A stretch of DNA of 64,000 nt from positions 124,001-188,000 of the forward strand of contig NZ_BBJT01000001.1 in NCBI RefSeq assembly GCF_000739915.1, given 5' to 3'. Source of the DNA: Paenibacillus chitinolyticus NBRC 15660 (GTDB lineage: Bacteria > Bacillota > Bacilli > Paenibacillales > NBRC-103111). The translations under genes and the position numbers were made by a program. Under the pieces are notes generated by a model. The model ran no database searches, had not been told where the DNA came from, and saw only the letters and a list, made by a program, of their open reading frames with translations. Positions 26,906-36,040 of this stretch are shown one piece after another; position 1 is the first letter of the stretch; each line of letters begins with the position of its first letter.

Positions 26906-26951
26906 GAAGCGGCACGGACGTAATTCGGATCGGATAACAGTGCCGATCGGA

Positions 26952-26983
26952 AAAGACAGGAGCGATTAAGCTCCTGTCTTTTG
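26952..26983 (+). terminator. Intrinsic terminator after DeoR gene
   Basis: AAAGACAGGAGC and GCTCCTGTCTTT form a perfect 12-bp stem with a 6-nt loop. Confidence 0.9.
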
Positions 26984-27191
26984 GTCGTTCAGGCGGGCCC
27001 CTTCGCTAGCGTCTCAAGTCCGGACACCGGCGAACGAGGCTATGCAGTCCGGCACGCGCGGGCGGACTTCCGCCAAGCGGGTGACCGCCCGCCCCTGGGA
27101 CGCCGGATCGCACGCTGGAATTTGCGCGCAGGTGCAAAACATTAGGGAGCCGGGGGCCCTCAATGGGGTGTTGTTGACTGCAACGGGGCGG

Positions 27192-28466
27192 TTATGCGGC
27201 TTGCTTCGCCGTTTGCTCCGCTCTTTTCCTCGCCAGAGGGGGGAGAACGAGCAGGTAATACACGCCTAGAGCCAATTCGGCCGCCCCCACGACATAGAAA
27301 ATGGATTCGACGGACATGTGCGCCGGAAAGGCGTAGGCGATCCATGCCTGCATAGCCGTGAAGGTCAGCATCATAATCGGCTGAATAAGCGCTTGAACCC
27401 GGCCCATCATACGGGCTTCGGTCACCTGGGCGAGCCAGCCGAAGAACGCGACGTTGCACAGCGGGATAGACAAAGCGTACAGCAAGTAGAGCGCCATGAA
27501 CGTCACCGTATCCGAGGCCATCGCCTGCAGGAGATGGGTAAAGGCGCCCAGGAAGAAGCTGGCGATGATCATGCCGTACAGCGGGATTTTTCTGGCCAGC
27601 CGCACGGAAACGATACTCCCCAGCAGCATGCCCGCACCGAGTACGGCCGTCATCCCGACTTGCAGGGATTCGTAAGTATCCGGGGCCAGCTTGTACTTGA
27701 GGCTGAACAGGTACATGACGCTGCCGCCTCCGTTTGCCAGTCCGAGAATAAGGATGCCGGCCAGAAGCGAGAGCACGATGGAGTGGTGCCGGACGTAACG
27801 GAGACCGCTGACGAAATCTTGGCCCACTTGTTTGAGTCTGAGCTGCCGCCAGGAGGCGGGCCCGTTAGGTTGACGCACTTCCTGAGGGATATTGCAGCGC
27901 ATGATCAGCACGGCGGAAATCACAAAGCTGACCATATCGATCGCGACCGATCCGAGGATTCCGGAGTGCCAGTAGCTGACTGCCCCCAGGCCGGTGCCGA
28001 GCAGAACGAAGGCGCTCATCAGCATCTGATTCATCCCCATTGCCGCAGGCATTTGCGCCGGATCGAGAACGCCCCGCACCAAGGCCGCATTCGCCGGATG
28101 AAACATTTTGCCGACGGCGCTTCGGATGAACAGAACGGCGAAAATGAGAGGCATCCACCCCCACGCTATAGCGCCTAACAGGAGCAGGCTCAGCCCGGCA
28201 TTGACGGCATCACAGCTTACCGCGATTTTTTGCCGGTCGAAACGGTCCGTGGCAACGCCGGTTAAGAAGAAGAGAAACAAGGTCGGGAGGGAGTACATCA
28301 TTTCCGTCAGGGTCGCGTAGGCCGGTTGCGTGCTGAATTTATCCAGCATGTAGAAGGCAAATGCCGTCAGCCCGGTAACCGAGCCGATTTGCGACAGCAG
28401 CTGCGCGCCGAAAAGATGGGCATAATTGCGGTTTTTGAACAGGCCGAGCAGAGTATCCTTTTGCAT
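27192..28466 (-). CDS. MFS transporter (drug-efflux-like)
   Basis: A 424-residue facilitator with about 12 helices; the loop after helix 2 has the motif GVATDRFDRQKI, and the N-terminus LFKNRNYAHLFGAQLLSQIG is typical of the MefA/macrolide-efflux-like MFS_3 branch. GAGGAG precedes the ATG. It diverges from an ArsR-type regulator, and the shared 195-nt gap has repeated GAACTA half-sites, so that regulator probably controls it. The substrate is unknown. Confidence 0.9.
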   Translation of the reverse strand: MQKDTLLGLFKNRNYAHLFGAQLLSQIGSVTGLTAFAFYMLDKFSTQPAYATLTEMMYSLPTLFLFFLTGVATDRFDRQKIAVSCDAVNAGLSLLLLGAIAWGWMPLIFAVLFIRSAVGKMFHPANAALVRGVLDPAQMPAAMGMNQMLMSAFVLLGTGLGAVSYWHSGILGSVAIDMVSFVISAVLIMRCNIPQEVRQPNGPASWRQLRLKQVGQDFVSGLRYVRHHSIVLSLLAGILILGLANGGGSVMYLFSLKYKLAPDTYESLQVGMTAVLGAGMLLGSIVSVRLARKIPLYGMIIASFFLGAFTHLLQAMASDTVTFMALYLLYALSIPLCNVAFFGWLAQVTEARMMGRVQALIQPIMMLTFTAMQAWIAYAFPAHMSVESIFYVVGAAELALGVYYLLVLPPLARKRAEQTAKQAA

Positions 28467-28518
28467 GATTCTGACTCCTCTTTTTACCAGGGTGAGTGAT
28501 GGTTATAAAATAGCACAA

Positions 28519-28569
28519 TTAGTTCAATGAAACAAGAACTAAAATATAAGTCTGTAAGTTATGAACTAT
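28519..28569. promoter_or_regulatory. Candidate ArsR-type operator in the divergent gap
   Basis: TTAGTTC (28519-28525) and GAACTAA (28536-28542) form a perfect inverted repeat with a 10-nt spacer; a third half-site GAACTA follows at 28563-28568. They lie between the MFS and ArsR-type genes, in promoter range of both. Confidence 0.6.
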
Positions 28570-28661
28570 ATTCAAAGTGCCTAAATCCGAAACCGTTGGG
28601 ATAAGTCTGCGGGATATGGTACTCTTATCGTATCGAAGTTTGCGAGAGGAGCTTGAAAAAA

Positions 28662-29561
28662 ATGGCCTATCAGATCGAAACCGCGTTCTCCCCGGTTCAC
28701 GAATGTCTGCTCAGTTTCCTTTTATATAAACGAAGACAAAACATCAAATATTTGTACGTCGGACCGTCCTGGCTCCAGCAGATTCGTGACATGATGGAAC
28801 CAGCTTATCTGGATAAGCTGGACGCGCTGGACGATCTTACGTTCGTCGATCTGCTCTCGGTGCTTGTGGATCAATGTCCGGATGCAGCTTCTATGGAGAC
28901 TTTCCTGGAATGGGTAAACACTCTTTCGGCGGGAGAACTGTACGAACGGCTCGCGTCTTATATGGCGGACGGCAAAAATCCCGTCTGGCTCCATTTGGGG
29001 GAACAAAGAGATTTGTTCACGGAGCTGCTCGCTGTCTGGCAGGAGAAGTATATGGCCCGTTGGACGGGCATGGATGCTCTGAGAGAAGGAACGCGGGAGG
29101 TAGAAGAGGCGGTGCGCACAGGCAAAAAGGCGGAGGATATCGTGGAGACTTTCGTGACCGGAATGCGGGTCGAACTGACCGCGATTCGGAAAGTTCATCT
29201 GATTCCCGCCTATCATTTCCGGCCTTTGCATACGTTTGCCGTCCTCAAGGACAAGATCAACATTTTATATCCGCACAACATCGAGAAGCCCGATATCTTC
29301 ACCGTTTCCGCCGCTGCCAAAGCTTTGTCGGATGAGAAAAGGCTGGAGATTCTGAAGCTTTTGTCGGTTGAAAGAAGATCTTTCACAGATATAACGAAAG
29401 AGATCGGCGGGGCAAAAGGCAACGTTCACCACCATCTTATGACATTGCGCATGGCAGGGCTTGTCAGTGTCCATCTAACCGACGAAGCCACTTTTCTGGC
29501 CTTACGGCCGGGATTGTCGGAGAGATTGAAGCAGCAAGTGGATCATGTTTTAAAAGGCTAA
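28662..29561 (+). CDS. ArsR-type winged-helix regulator with long N-terminal domain
   Basis: A 299-residue protein. The last ~90 residues are an ArsR-like winged helix (AAAKALSDEKRLEILKLL, then ITKEIGGAKGNVHHHLMTLR). The first ~200 residues form a DUF5937-like or similar all-alpha region that is common in Firmicutes fused regulators; no metal-binding cysteine pair is seen. GGAG lies 10 nt before ATG 28662; TTG at 28653 is too near it. It is divergent from the MFS transporter and probably senses the compound exported (inference). Confidence 0.87.
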   Translation: MAYQIETAFSPVHECLLSFLLYKRRQNIKYLYVGPSWLQQIRDMMEPAYLDKLDALDDLTFVDLLSVLVDQCPDAASMETFLEWVNTLSAGELYERLASYMADGKNPVWLHLGEQRDLFTELLAVWQEKYMARWTGMDALREGTREVEEAVRTGKKAEDIVETFVTGMRVELTAIRKVHLIPAYHFRPLHTFAVLKDKINILYPHNIEKPDIFTVSAAAKALSDEKRLEILKLLSVERRSFTDITKEIGGAKGNVHHHLMTLRMAGLVSVHLTDEATFLALRPGLSERLKQQVDHVLKG

Positions 29562-29915
29562 CCCGGCAATGCGAAGCAAAACCCGTAAATCGATCAGATA
29601 ACGAGCCGCAGACGGACGTGGTCGAAGAAAAGCTTTTTTTTCCATGCAAAACGATCCCATTTGCCCGATTATCGGCACCATTTTTCCGTCATTTCTCTCC
29701 GCAGATGGCTATACTTAGTTTGGCTCAACCCGTTTTCTATACTTCGTATCCCGACACCGCCGGAATTTCATGTTCCCGCGGTTTTTTGGTCCCGAATTTT
29801 TTTGTTTTTAATCGGATATCCCGGCGTTAAAAATAAAATAATAACCCGAAAAGCGGGACATACGCTGTGAGGCAAAGACGTTCAGGGCAGAAGAAAATGG
29901 AGAGGAAGTATCGCC
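29562..29915. other. Leader/intergenic region before the potassium importer
   Basis: 354 nt with alternating GC- and AT-rich stretches. I looked for the ydaO-type c-di-AMP riboswitch that controls kimA in Bacillus subtilis and did not see its conserved blocks. No other named element was recognised. Confidence 0.4.
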
Positions 29916-31733
29916 ATGGTCGGTAAATTTAAAAGATTGCTAATCGGACGCCCTATGAAAAGCGCGGAAATCGAAGGGGAGAAACTGAACAAGCTTAAGG
30001 CGCTTGCCGTCCTGTCTTCCGATGCGCTGTCTTCCGTCGCATACGGGACCGAGCAAATCCTCATCGTCCTGATGGCCGCAGGTTTTACGGCACTCTGGTA
30101 TTCGGTTCCCATTTCCCTGGGGGTACTCGGTCTGCTGCTTATTCTCATCTTGTCCTACCGGCAGACCATTTTTGCTTATCCTACCGGGGGCGGCGCCTAT
30201 ATCGTCGCGAAAAATAATCTGGGCGTTCATACCGGACTGCTGGCCGGCGGCTCGCTGCTCGTGGACTACATTCTAACGGTAGCCGTGAGTTCTTCTGCGG
30301 GAACCGACGCCATCACGTCGGCGTTCCCGTCCCTGCACGATCACCGGGTGCTGATCTCGCTGACGATGATCCTCTTTCTGACGATCATGAACTTGAGAGG
30401 CATCACGGAATCCGCATCGGTGCTCGCTCTGCCAGTTTATTTATTCGTCGTTTCGATCTTTGTGCTGATTATTTCCGGCGTGGTCAAATATTTCACCGGC
30501 GGCGTTCATGCCGCCGTACCCGAGATGAGTACGACCGTGTCGAATATCAGCCTGTTCCTGATCTTGAAAGCATTCAGTTCGGGCTGTTCGGCGCTGACCG
30601 GAGTCGAAGCGGTCTCGAACGCCATTCCGAACTTCAAAAAACCGGCCGAACGCAACGCGGCGGCGACACTCGTCATGATGGGCACGATTCTCGGTGCCAT
30701 GTTCATTGGGATCAGCCTTCTCGCGTACTGGTACGGCATTGCGCCCAGCGAGAAGGAAACCGTCGTTTCGCAAATCGCGAACGCCACCTTCGGCCGCGGA
30801 TTTATTTATTACTTCATTCAGGGCGTAACAGCGCTGATCTTGTTTTTGGCCGCCAATACGGCGTATTCGGCTTTCCCGCTGCTTGCCTTTATGCTGGCCA
30901 AGGACAAATTCATGCCCCGGATGTTTATGGTCCGCGGCGACCGTCTCGGATTTTCGAACGGGATTATCAATCTTGGCGTCTTGTCCGCGCTGCTCGTTAT
31001 CGTATTCAACGGGGATACCGAAAACCTGATCCCTCTGTACGCCTTGGGGGTGTTTATCCCCTTCACGCTTTCCCAGCTCGGGATGATGGTCCGCTGGATC
31101 AAGCTGAAGCCGTCCGGCTGGCTCGGACGCTTTATCGTCAACACGATCGGTATGTTAACGACGTTAACGATTTCCCTGATCTTTGTTTTCACGAAGTTCA
31201 GCCAGATCTGGATGGTGTTCTTCTTCCTGCCGTTTGTCATCTTTATTTTTATCCAGACCAAACGGCATTACGAAAATACGGCCGACCAGCTCCGCATCGA
31301 CCTTGCCCGCGACAAACCGCTGATCAAAGGAAACACGATAGTCGTTCCGATCGCCGGAATCACTCAAGTCGTGAAACAATCGCTCGGCTACGCCAAATCC
31401 GTTACGGACAACGTGGTGGCCGTCTATGTCGGTTTTAACGATGAGGAGATCGAGCGCATGGAGAAGAAGTGGGAAGAGTGGGACCCCGGCGTGCGGCTGA
31501 TCGTACTTCGTTCGAGCTATCGCAGCATTATCCGGCCGCTCATCAAGTTTGTCGATACGGTGGAGTGGAAAACGGCGGAAACCGACCACATCACGGTGCT
31601 GATCCCGCAGTTTATCACCAAGCACTGGTGGCAGCATATTCTGCACAATCAGACCAGCCTGCTGCTTAGAGCCTACCTGTTTAACCGCAAAGATGTGGTC
31701 ATCGCGACGGTTCCTTATCACTTGAACAAGTGA
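29916..31733 (+). CDS. APC-family potassium importer, KimA-like
   Basis: A 605-residue protein, the same length as Bacillus KimA (YdaO), a high-affinity proton/K+ symporter inhibited by c-di-AMP. About 12 membrane helices (residues 30-450) precede a ~150-residue cytoplasmic domain. Family motifs are clear: LSSDALSSVAYGTEQIL in helix 1, YPTGGGAYIVAKNNLG in helix 3 region and GCSALTGVEAVSNAIPNFKK in helix 6 region. The tail has VVPIAGITQVVKQSLGYAKS, the USP-like nucleotide-binding fold. GAGAGG precedes the ATG. Monocistronic with a terminator. Confidence 0.9.
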   Translation: MVGKFKRLLIGRPMKSAEIEGEKLNKLKALAVLSSDALSSVAYGTEQILIVLMAAGFTALWYSVPISLGVLGLLLILILSYRQTIFAYPTGGGAYIVAKNNLGVHTGLLAGGSLLVDYILTVAVSSSAGTDAITSAFPSLHDHRVLISLTMILFLTIMNLRGITESASVLALPVYLFVVSIFVLIISGVVKYFTGGVHAAVPEMSTTVSNISLFLILKAFSSGCSALTGVEAVSNAIPNFKKPAERNAAATLVMMGTILGAMFIGISLLAYWYGIAPSEKETVVSQIANATFGRGFIYYFIQGVTALILFLAANTAYSAFPLLAFMLAKDKFMPRMFMVRGDRLGFSNGIINLGVLSALLVIVFNGDTENLIPLYALGVFIPFTLSQLGMMVRWIKLKPSGWLGRFIVNTIGMLTTLTISLIFVFTKFSQIWMVFFFLPFVIFIFIQTKRHYENTADQLRIDLARDKPLIKGNTIVVPIAGITQVVKQSLGYAKSVTDNVVAVYVGFNDEEIERMEKKWEEWDPGVRLIVLRSSYRSIIRPLIKFVDTVEWKTAETDHITVLIPQFITKHWWQHILHNQTSLLLRAYLFNRKDVVIATVPYHLNK

Positions 31734-31745
31734 AAAATAACTCGA

Positions 31746-31774
31746 AAAATCCGCGGGACACGCGGATTTTTTTA
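31746..31774 (+). terminator. Intrinsic terminator after KimA-like gene
   Basis: AAATCCGCG (31747-31755) and CGCGGATTT (31761-31769) pair, followed by a T-rich run. Confidence 0.92.
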
Positions 31775-31996
31775 TTTCCGGGGAAAGTATACGATAATTT
31801 CCCGGTCAATCCCGCGCCGCCGCTCTAGTGAGGGGAACCGCCACTTCAAACTGCTGCTTCGCCGAAGAATGAAGACGGGAACTAACCGATATATTTTGCG
31901 TAAAGCGCGGGATTTTTTTCGTGCGTTGTAGAGGCTTGTGTGCTTTTATCCCGGGCTTTTGCTATCATTATAAAAAAAGAATAAGGGGAAATCATA

Positions 31997-32608
31997 ATGA
32001 CAACTACTATCGTCAGCCGGTTAAGAGAAGAAACGGCGCCCTTTCACGACCAGATCGAGCAGAACCCGTATGCGAAAGCGATTATGGATAAATCTTTAAC
32101 ACTCGAAACTTACAAGACGTATCTCGAGAAATTTTACGGCTTTATTGTGCCGTCGGAAAAAGCGCTGAGCGCACTGCCCGAATGGGAGGAACGCGGTTTC
32201 GATATCGAATCCCGCCTGAAAACGCCCCTTCTCGAAAACGATTTGGAGCAGCTTGGCCTGACGAAGCGGCAAATCGAAGAACTGCCCCGGTGCGGCAATC
32301 TTCCGGATGTCTCCACACTGCCCCGCGCACTCGGCTATTTGTACGTGCTGGAAGGCTCCACGCTTGGCGGGCAATTGATTACAAAGCAATTGAAGGCGAT
32401 TCTTTCGGTAGACCCCGAAGTGAACGGACGTTATTTCAACAGCTATGGAGCGGAGCTGCGGACCAAATGGAGCGAATTCCGCGAGTTTCTTTTGGAGAAT
32501 GTGAAGGAAGAAGAGCAGGAACAAGTCCTTACAGCGGCCAAAGAAACCTTTATCCTCCTGGATCAATGGCTGAAGGAAGATTCCGGGAGTCATACGGCTG
32601 TAATTTAA
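31997..32608 (+). CDS. Biliverdin-producing heme oxygenase (BphO type)
   Basis: A 203-residue heme oxygenase that opens heme to biliverdin, CO and iron. The proximal heme ligand histidine lies in EETAPFHDQIE near residue 17, and the distal-helix glycines in VLEGSTLGGQLI. AAGGGG precedes the ATG by 8 nt. The bacteriophytochrome gene begins 22 nt downstream, so the two form an operon in which this enzyme supplies the chromophore. A role in iron release from heme is possible too but the neighbour makes chromophore supply the main job. Confidence 0.94.
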   Translation: MTTTIVSRLREETAPFHDQIEQNPYAKAIMDKSLTLETYKTYLEKFYGFIVPSEKALSALPEWEERGFDIESRLKTPLLENDLEQLGLTKRQIEELPRCGNLPDVSTLPRALGYLYVLEGSTLGGQLITKQLKAILSVDPEVNGRYFNSYGAELRTKWSEFREFLLENVKEEEQEQVLTAAKETFILLDQWLKEDSGSHTAVI

Positions 32609-32630
32609 AAAATAAGGGGCGGATGCCTTT

Positions 32631-35186
32631 ATGACGGACAGAAGCAAAGCGAAAGATCCGGAGGTTCTGAACCGGACTCTTTTAACGGAGGGTAATTTCG
32701 CCTCCCCGAATGAAGAGATTGACCTGACCAATTGTGACAAGGAACCTATTCATATTCCCGGCCTTATACAGCCGCACGGTGTCCTTCTTGCCGTTACCAA
32801 CACGACGGAGCAACCTTTAATCGTCCAGTGCAGTAGGAATGTCGATCTCATGTTGGGCCGGACTACGGAAGAACTTCTCGGACGGCCGCTGGAAGACGTT
32901 GTGGGAAAGGCGCAGCTTGCCGCTATGCAGGAAGAACTCGGAAGCCGGACGTTCGATCCTTCCAAGCTTCATTATATGAATATCAGCATTGAAGTCGGGG
33001 GCGACCCCGTCTCTTTTTACGGCATTATGCACGAAAGCGAAGATCTGCTTATTCTTGAGCTTGAACCCGCGTCCGACAAGGAAGAGCCGGTCTTTCAAGA
33101 CTACGAATGGATCCAGACGTTCTTCTGCAAAATGAAGCGGACGGGCAACCGGGTAGAAGCCAGCCAGATGGCCGCGGAACAGATCAAGGAGATGCTGGGC
33201 TACGACCGGGTGATGGTGTACGAATTCGACGAGGAATGGAACGGCAAGGTGATCGCGGAAGCGAAAGAAGAGGGGCTGGAACCGTTTCTGGGCCATCACT
33301 ATCCCGCATCCGACATTCCCAAGCAGGCCCGGGAGCTGTATTTGAGAAACTGGTTGAGGATGATCGTCGATGTGTATTACAAGCCGGTCGAAATTGTTCC
33401 CACCCTTCATCCCGCTACAGGCAGACCGCTCAATCTCAGTTTGTCCGTGCTACGGAGCGTATCCCCTTTGCATATTGAATATTTGCAGAACATGGGAGTA
33501 GGAGCGACGACAACGATCTCGCTTATTCACGACAACAAGCTGTGGGGCCTTGTTACCTGCCACCACTATACACCGAAATATATCACGCATCGGGTCCGCA
33601 ATCTGTGCAACTTCCTGGGGTTCTTCTTCTCCAGTGAACTCTATCAACGACAGCAGCTCGACGACTATCAGACCGAAATCGAATTAAAGACGATGGCGAA
33701 CCGGATTTCCAATATTTTTATCGGAAATACCAGCGCGAATCGTGTCATGGAGCAGCTTAAACTGGAAGAAAAATCGCTTCTCCAGGTAATGAACGCATCC
33801 GGTGTCGCCGTCTGCTATAAGGATAAGCTGGCTATATTCGGCAGCGCGCCGGAAAAAGAGCAAATACGGGAACTGGCGTTCTGGATGTCGAGACAAGCCG
33901 ACGATTACGAATATCACACATCGAGGCTCAGTCAGGAGCATCCGCCTGCCGCGGCATACAAGAAAACCGCATCCGGGGCGCTTTATCTGGCCCTATCGCC
34001 GGACGGCAAAGATTATGTAATCTGGTTCCGGCCCGAAGTCGTGCAAGTCGTCAACTGGGCGGGGGACCCTTCCAAGGCCGTGCTTAGGGAGAACGACGGT
34101 GTCCGGCTGTCGCCGCGCAAATCGTTCGAGAAGTGGAGACAGGTTGTCGAATCGTCGTCTCTGCCATGGAAAATCCAGGAGCTGCGGCAGCTTTCCGACC
34201 TGAAATCCATCATGCTCAAGCAGACGGAGAACCAGATGAGGCAGGCGGAGGAACAGGCTCAGCAAAATTCCCGTATTCTTAAGGAAAACGAGAAAAGGTA
34301 TTTGCAGCTTATGGAGCTTTCACCCGTTGCCTTCTTCACGATCACGGACAACCGTGTCGTTTACTGCAACGAACAGGGCGCGGAGCTTTTTGAAGCCGCG
34401 AATCCGGAAGAGCTGATCGGCAAAGCGGTGGCGAATTTCGTACATCCCGAATTCCTTCCGGTTCTGCAGCGGAAAATGGCGGAGCTGGACGCCAATGCGC
34501 TTTCGTTGTTTTCGATGAGCGGCAGATACGTAACCGTGGCGGGAGGGGATCGGCAGCTTGAGATTACGATGGCGAGCGTCGTGTACGACGGCAAGCCTTC
34601 CCTGTTTGCCATCGCGCGGCGCAGAGAGGAAGGGGAGAAAGAGGTGTTCTCGGAAGTCAGCAATCAATTGCAGACGTTTATTAACACGGACTCCCTGACC
34701 GAAATGCCCAACCGACGCTTCTTCGACGAGAATCTGGAGAAGGAGTGGAAGCGCGCCGCAGGCGCAGGATCGCCGGTTTCCCTGATTCTGATGGACATCG
34801 ACCATTTCAAAGCCTACAACGCTTTGTACGGCTATCAGGGCGGAGACACCTGCCTGCAGTGGATGTCGGACATCCTGGTTGCGATCGGCAAGCCGAACGA
34901 AGCGGTCATCGCCCGGTACGGCGGAGGGACGTTCGTCCTCCGGCTGGAAGCTGCGATTGAGAAGGCCGTCGATTTGGCGGAACAGATCCGGCTCGGCGTT
35001 CTCTCCATGAAAATCCCGCAGACTCATAGCGACAGCGGCGATTACCTCACCGTCAGTCTGGGTGTGTCATCGGCTTATCCGGAGCCGGGCAGCGGTCCGG
35101 ACGATCTCGTCTATGCGGCGGAACGTGCGCTGCAGAAAGCAAAAAACGAAGGCAGAAACCGCGTATCGGTTATCCGGCCGGTATAA
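32631..35186 (+). CDS. Bacteriophytochrome with PAS and degenerate GGDEF output
   Basis: An 851-residue red/far-red photoreceptor: PAS-GAF-PHY photosensory core (about 25-520), coiled coil, PAS (about 560-680) and GGDEF domain (about 690-850). Cys35 in DLTNCDKEP is the biliverdin attachment site. The GAF motif PASDIP starts at residue 225, LRSVSPLHIEYLQNMGV is kept, and the PHY tongue has WFRPE and SPRKSF. In the GGDEF domain the first metal site MDIDHFK (Asp722, Asp724) is present, but the signature reads GGGTF (764-768) instead of GG[DE]EF and the RxxD inhibitory site is absent. Diguanylate cyclase activity is therefore doubtful; it may signal by nucleotide binding or protein contact. Biliverdin comes from the upstream heme oxygenase. 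Confidence 0.93.
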   Translation: MTDRSKAKDPEVLNRTLLTEGNFASPNEEIDLTNCDKEPIHIPGLIQPHGVLLAVTNTTEQPLIVQCSRNVDLMLGRTTEELLGRPLEDVVGKAQLAAMQEELGSRTFDPSKLHYMNISIEVGGDPVSFYGIMHESEDLLILELEPASDKEEPVFQDYEWIQTFFCKMKRTGNRVEASQMAAEQIKEMLGYDRVMVYEFDEEWNGKVIAEAKEEGLEPFLGHHYPASDIPKQARELYLRNWLRMIVDVYYKPVEIVPTLHPATGRPLNLSLSVLRSVSPLHIEYLQNMGVGATTTISLIHDNKLWGLVTCHHYTPKYITHRVRNLCNFLGFFFSSELYQRQQLDDYQTEIELKTMANRISNIFIGNTSANRVMEQLKLEEKSLLQVMNASGVAVCYKDKLAIFGSAPEKEQIRELAFWMSRQADDYEYHTSRLSQEHPPAAAYKKTASGALYLALSPDGKDYVIWFRPEVVQVVNWAGDPSKAVLRENDGVRLSPRKSFEKWRQVVESSSLPWKIQELRQLSDLKSIMLKQTENQMRQAEEQAQQNSRILKENEKRYLQLMELSPVAFFTITDNRVVYCNEQGAELFEAANPEELIGKAVANFVHPEFLPVLQRKMAELDANALSLFSMSGRYVTVAGGDRQLEITMASVVYDGKPSLFAIARRREEGEKEVFSEVSNQLQTFINTDSLTEMPNRRFFDENLEKEWKRAAGAGSPVSLILMDIDHFKAYNALYGYQGGDTCLQWMSDILVAIGKPNEAVIARYGGGTFVLRLEAAIEKAVDLAEQIRLGVLSMKIPQTHSDSGDYLTVSLGVSSAYPEPGSGPDDLVYAAERALQKAKNEGRNRVSVIRPV

Positions 35187-35197
35187 AGTGCATGATA

Positions 35198-35240
35198 GAA
35201 AGACCCTGTAAAGCCTATGAAGGCTCTGCAGGGTCTTTTG
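35198..35240 (+). terminator. Intrinsic terminator after phytochrome gene
   Basis: AAAGACCCTG and CAGGGTCTTT enclose an inner AGCC/GGCT pair; TTTT follows. Confidence 0.85.
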
Positions 35241-35474
35241 TCTGTGAAGGACGTGTCAACCGCGTCATTTGAATTTTTTGATGTCCAGGTAACAAAAAAT
35301 TATACAGCCTGTCCCGGCCGTCGTAAATTTTGGCCCGGGATTCGAAACTGACCTATTGATCCGTTCCATAGAGGCTGATTCCTTCCGACATCGGAGGCAC
35401 AAGCCACTCTAATGAGTGGCAACAACATTTTATTCATACATCTTTGGAGAAATTTTGTTGAATAACTTTGTCCA

Positions 35475-35681
35475 TTAATCCTCTACAAAGTTATCCATGC
35501 TGGTTTCAGAATCTATTGTAGGATGATCTGTCGGAACTTCGCGGACACCAGATAGGACTTCCTCCACCAAAACGATGCGGTTTACACCTACAGAGCTTCT
35601 GTAAATTAGAAACCTATAGCCTCTGTAATCAATACAGTAAATATTAAGTTTATTGTTATTTAACAATGAAGATATAGACAA
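35475..35681 (-). CDS. Small hypothetical protein
   Basis: A 68-residue frame from TTG 35681 with a weak AGTAGG upstream. The product has plausible composition (YCIDYRGYRFLIYRSSVGV, VLVEEVLSGVREVPTDHPTI) and an acidic end, but no family is recognised. It lies at the edge of the AT-rich accessory patch. It could be a small phage-type gene or a remnant. Confidence 0.35.
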   Translation of the reverse strand: MSISSLLNNNKLNIYCIDYRGYRFLIYRSSVGVNRIVLVEEVLSGVREVPTDHPTIDSETSMDNFVED

Positions 35682-35798
35682 AAAACCTACTTCTTTCTAT
35701 GTGTTAAGAAAATTATACCATTATATTTATTTTGTGAGGATGATTAAATCATTGAACTTATCGAAAAATCCGTGTTCCTTACTTTGTGAAATTTAGCG

Positions 35799-35824
35799 CA
35801 AAAAAAGCCGCCCAGATGGACGGC
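35799..35824 (-). terminator. Minus-strand intrinsic terminator
   Basis: GCCGCCC (35807-35813) pairs with GGACGGC (35818-35824), with seven A on the plus strand before it, i.e. a T run on the minus strand. It closes whatever is transcribed leftward through the tRNA-like pieces and small membrane ORF. Confidence 0.75.
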
Positions 35825-35846
35825 ATTGTTGTTGGTGTTGCCCCTA

Positions 35847-35888
35847 GGTTTGATATGATAATCCGTGCTACCATTACACCAATTCTCC
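35847..35888 (-). other. 5' half of a tRNA (fragment)
   Basis: On the minus strand the sequence begins GGAGAAT (acceptor), TG (positions 8-9), then GTGT-AATGGTA-GCAC, a perfect D arm with A14, G18, G19 and A21. A possible anticodon stem GGATT/AAACC has a mismatch and an 8-nt loop containing CAT. No T arm follows; sequence diverges into a terminator. It overlaps the end of the small ORF at 35874-36026. Confidence 0.5.
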
Positions 35889-36026
35889 CCAAGCCACCAG
35901 GGACAACAAAATAAATAATGCACTCATCAGCACCATTCCTTTCTTTGGAAAAAGAGAGAAGAGGATAGCAACTGAAGCACTTATAACTCCTGAAAAAAGG
36001 GTGCCTAAGTACCAGTTTTTAAGCAT
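35874..36026 (-). CDS. Possible 50-residue membrane protein
   Basis: A frame of 50 codons from ATG 36026 encodes two hydrophobic stretches (YLGTLFSGVISASVAILFSL and MVLMSALFILLSLVAWGELV) around a PKKG turn, as in small phage or toxin-like membrane proteins. There is no good ribosome site, and the frame is flanked by tRNA fragments at both ends. It may be a true small gene or a relic. Confidence 0.35.
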   Translation of the reverse strand: MLKNWYLGTLFSGVISASVAILFSLFPKKGMVLMSALFILLSLVAWGELV

Positions 36027-36040
36027 TAGAGCTGCGAGAG

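Noticed and set aside
29562-29915. ydaO-type c-di-AMP riboswitch before the KimA-like gene
   Set aside because: The conserved sequence blocks were not found by eye.
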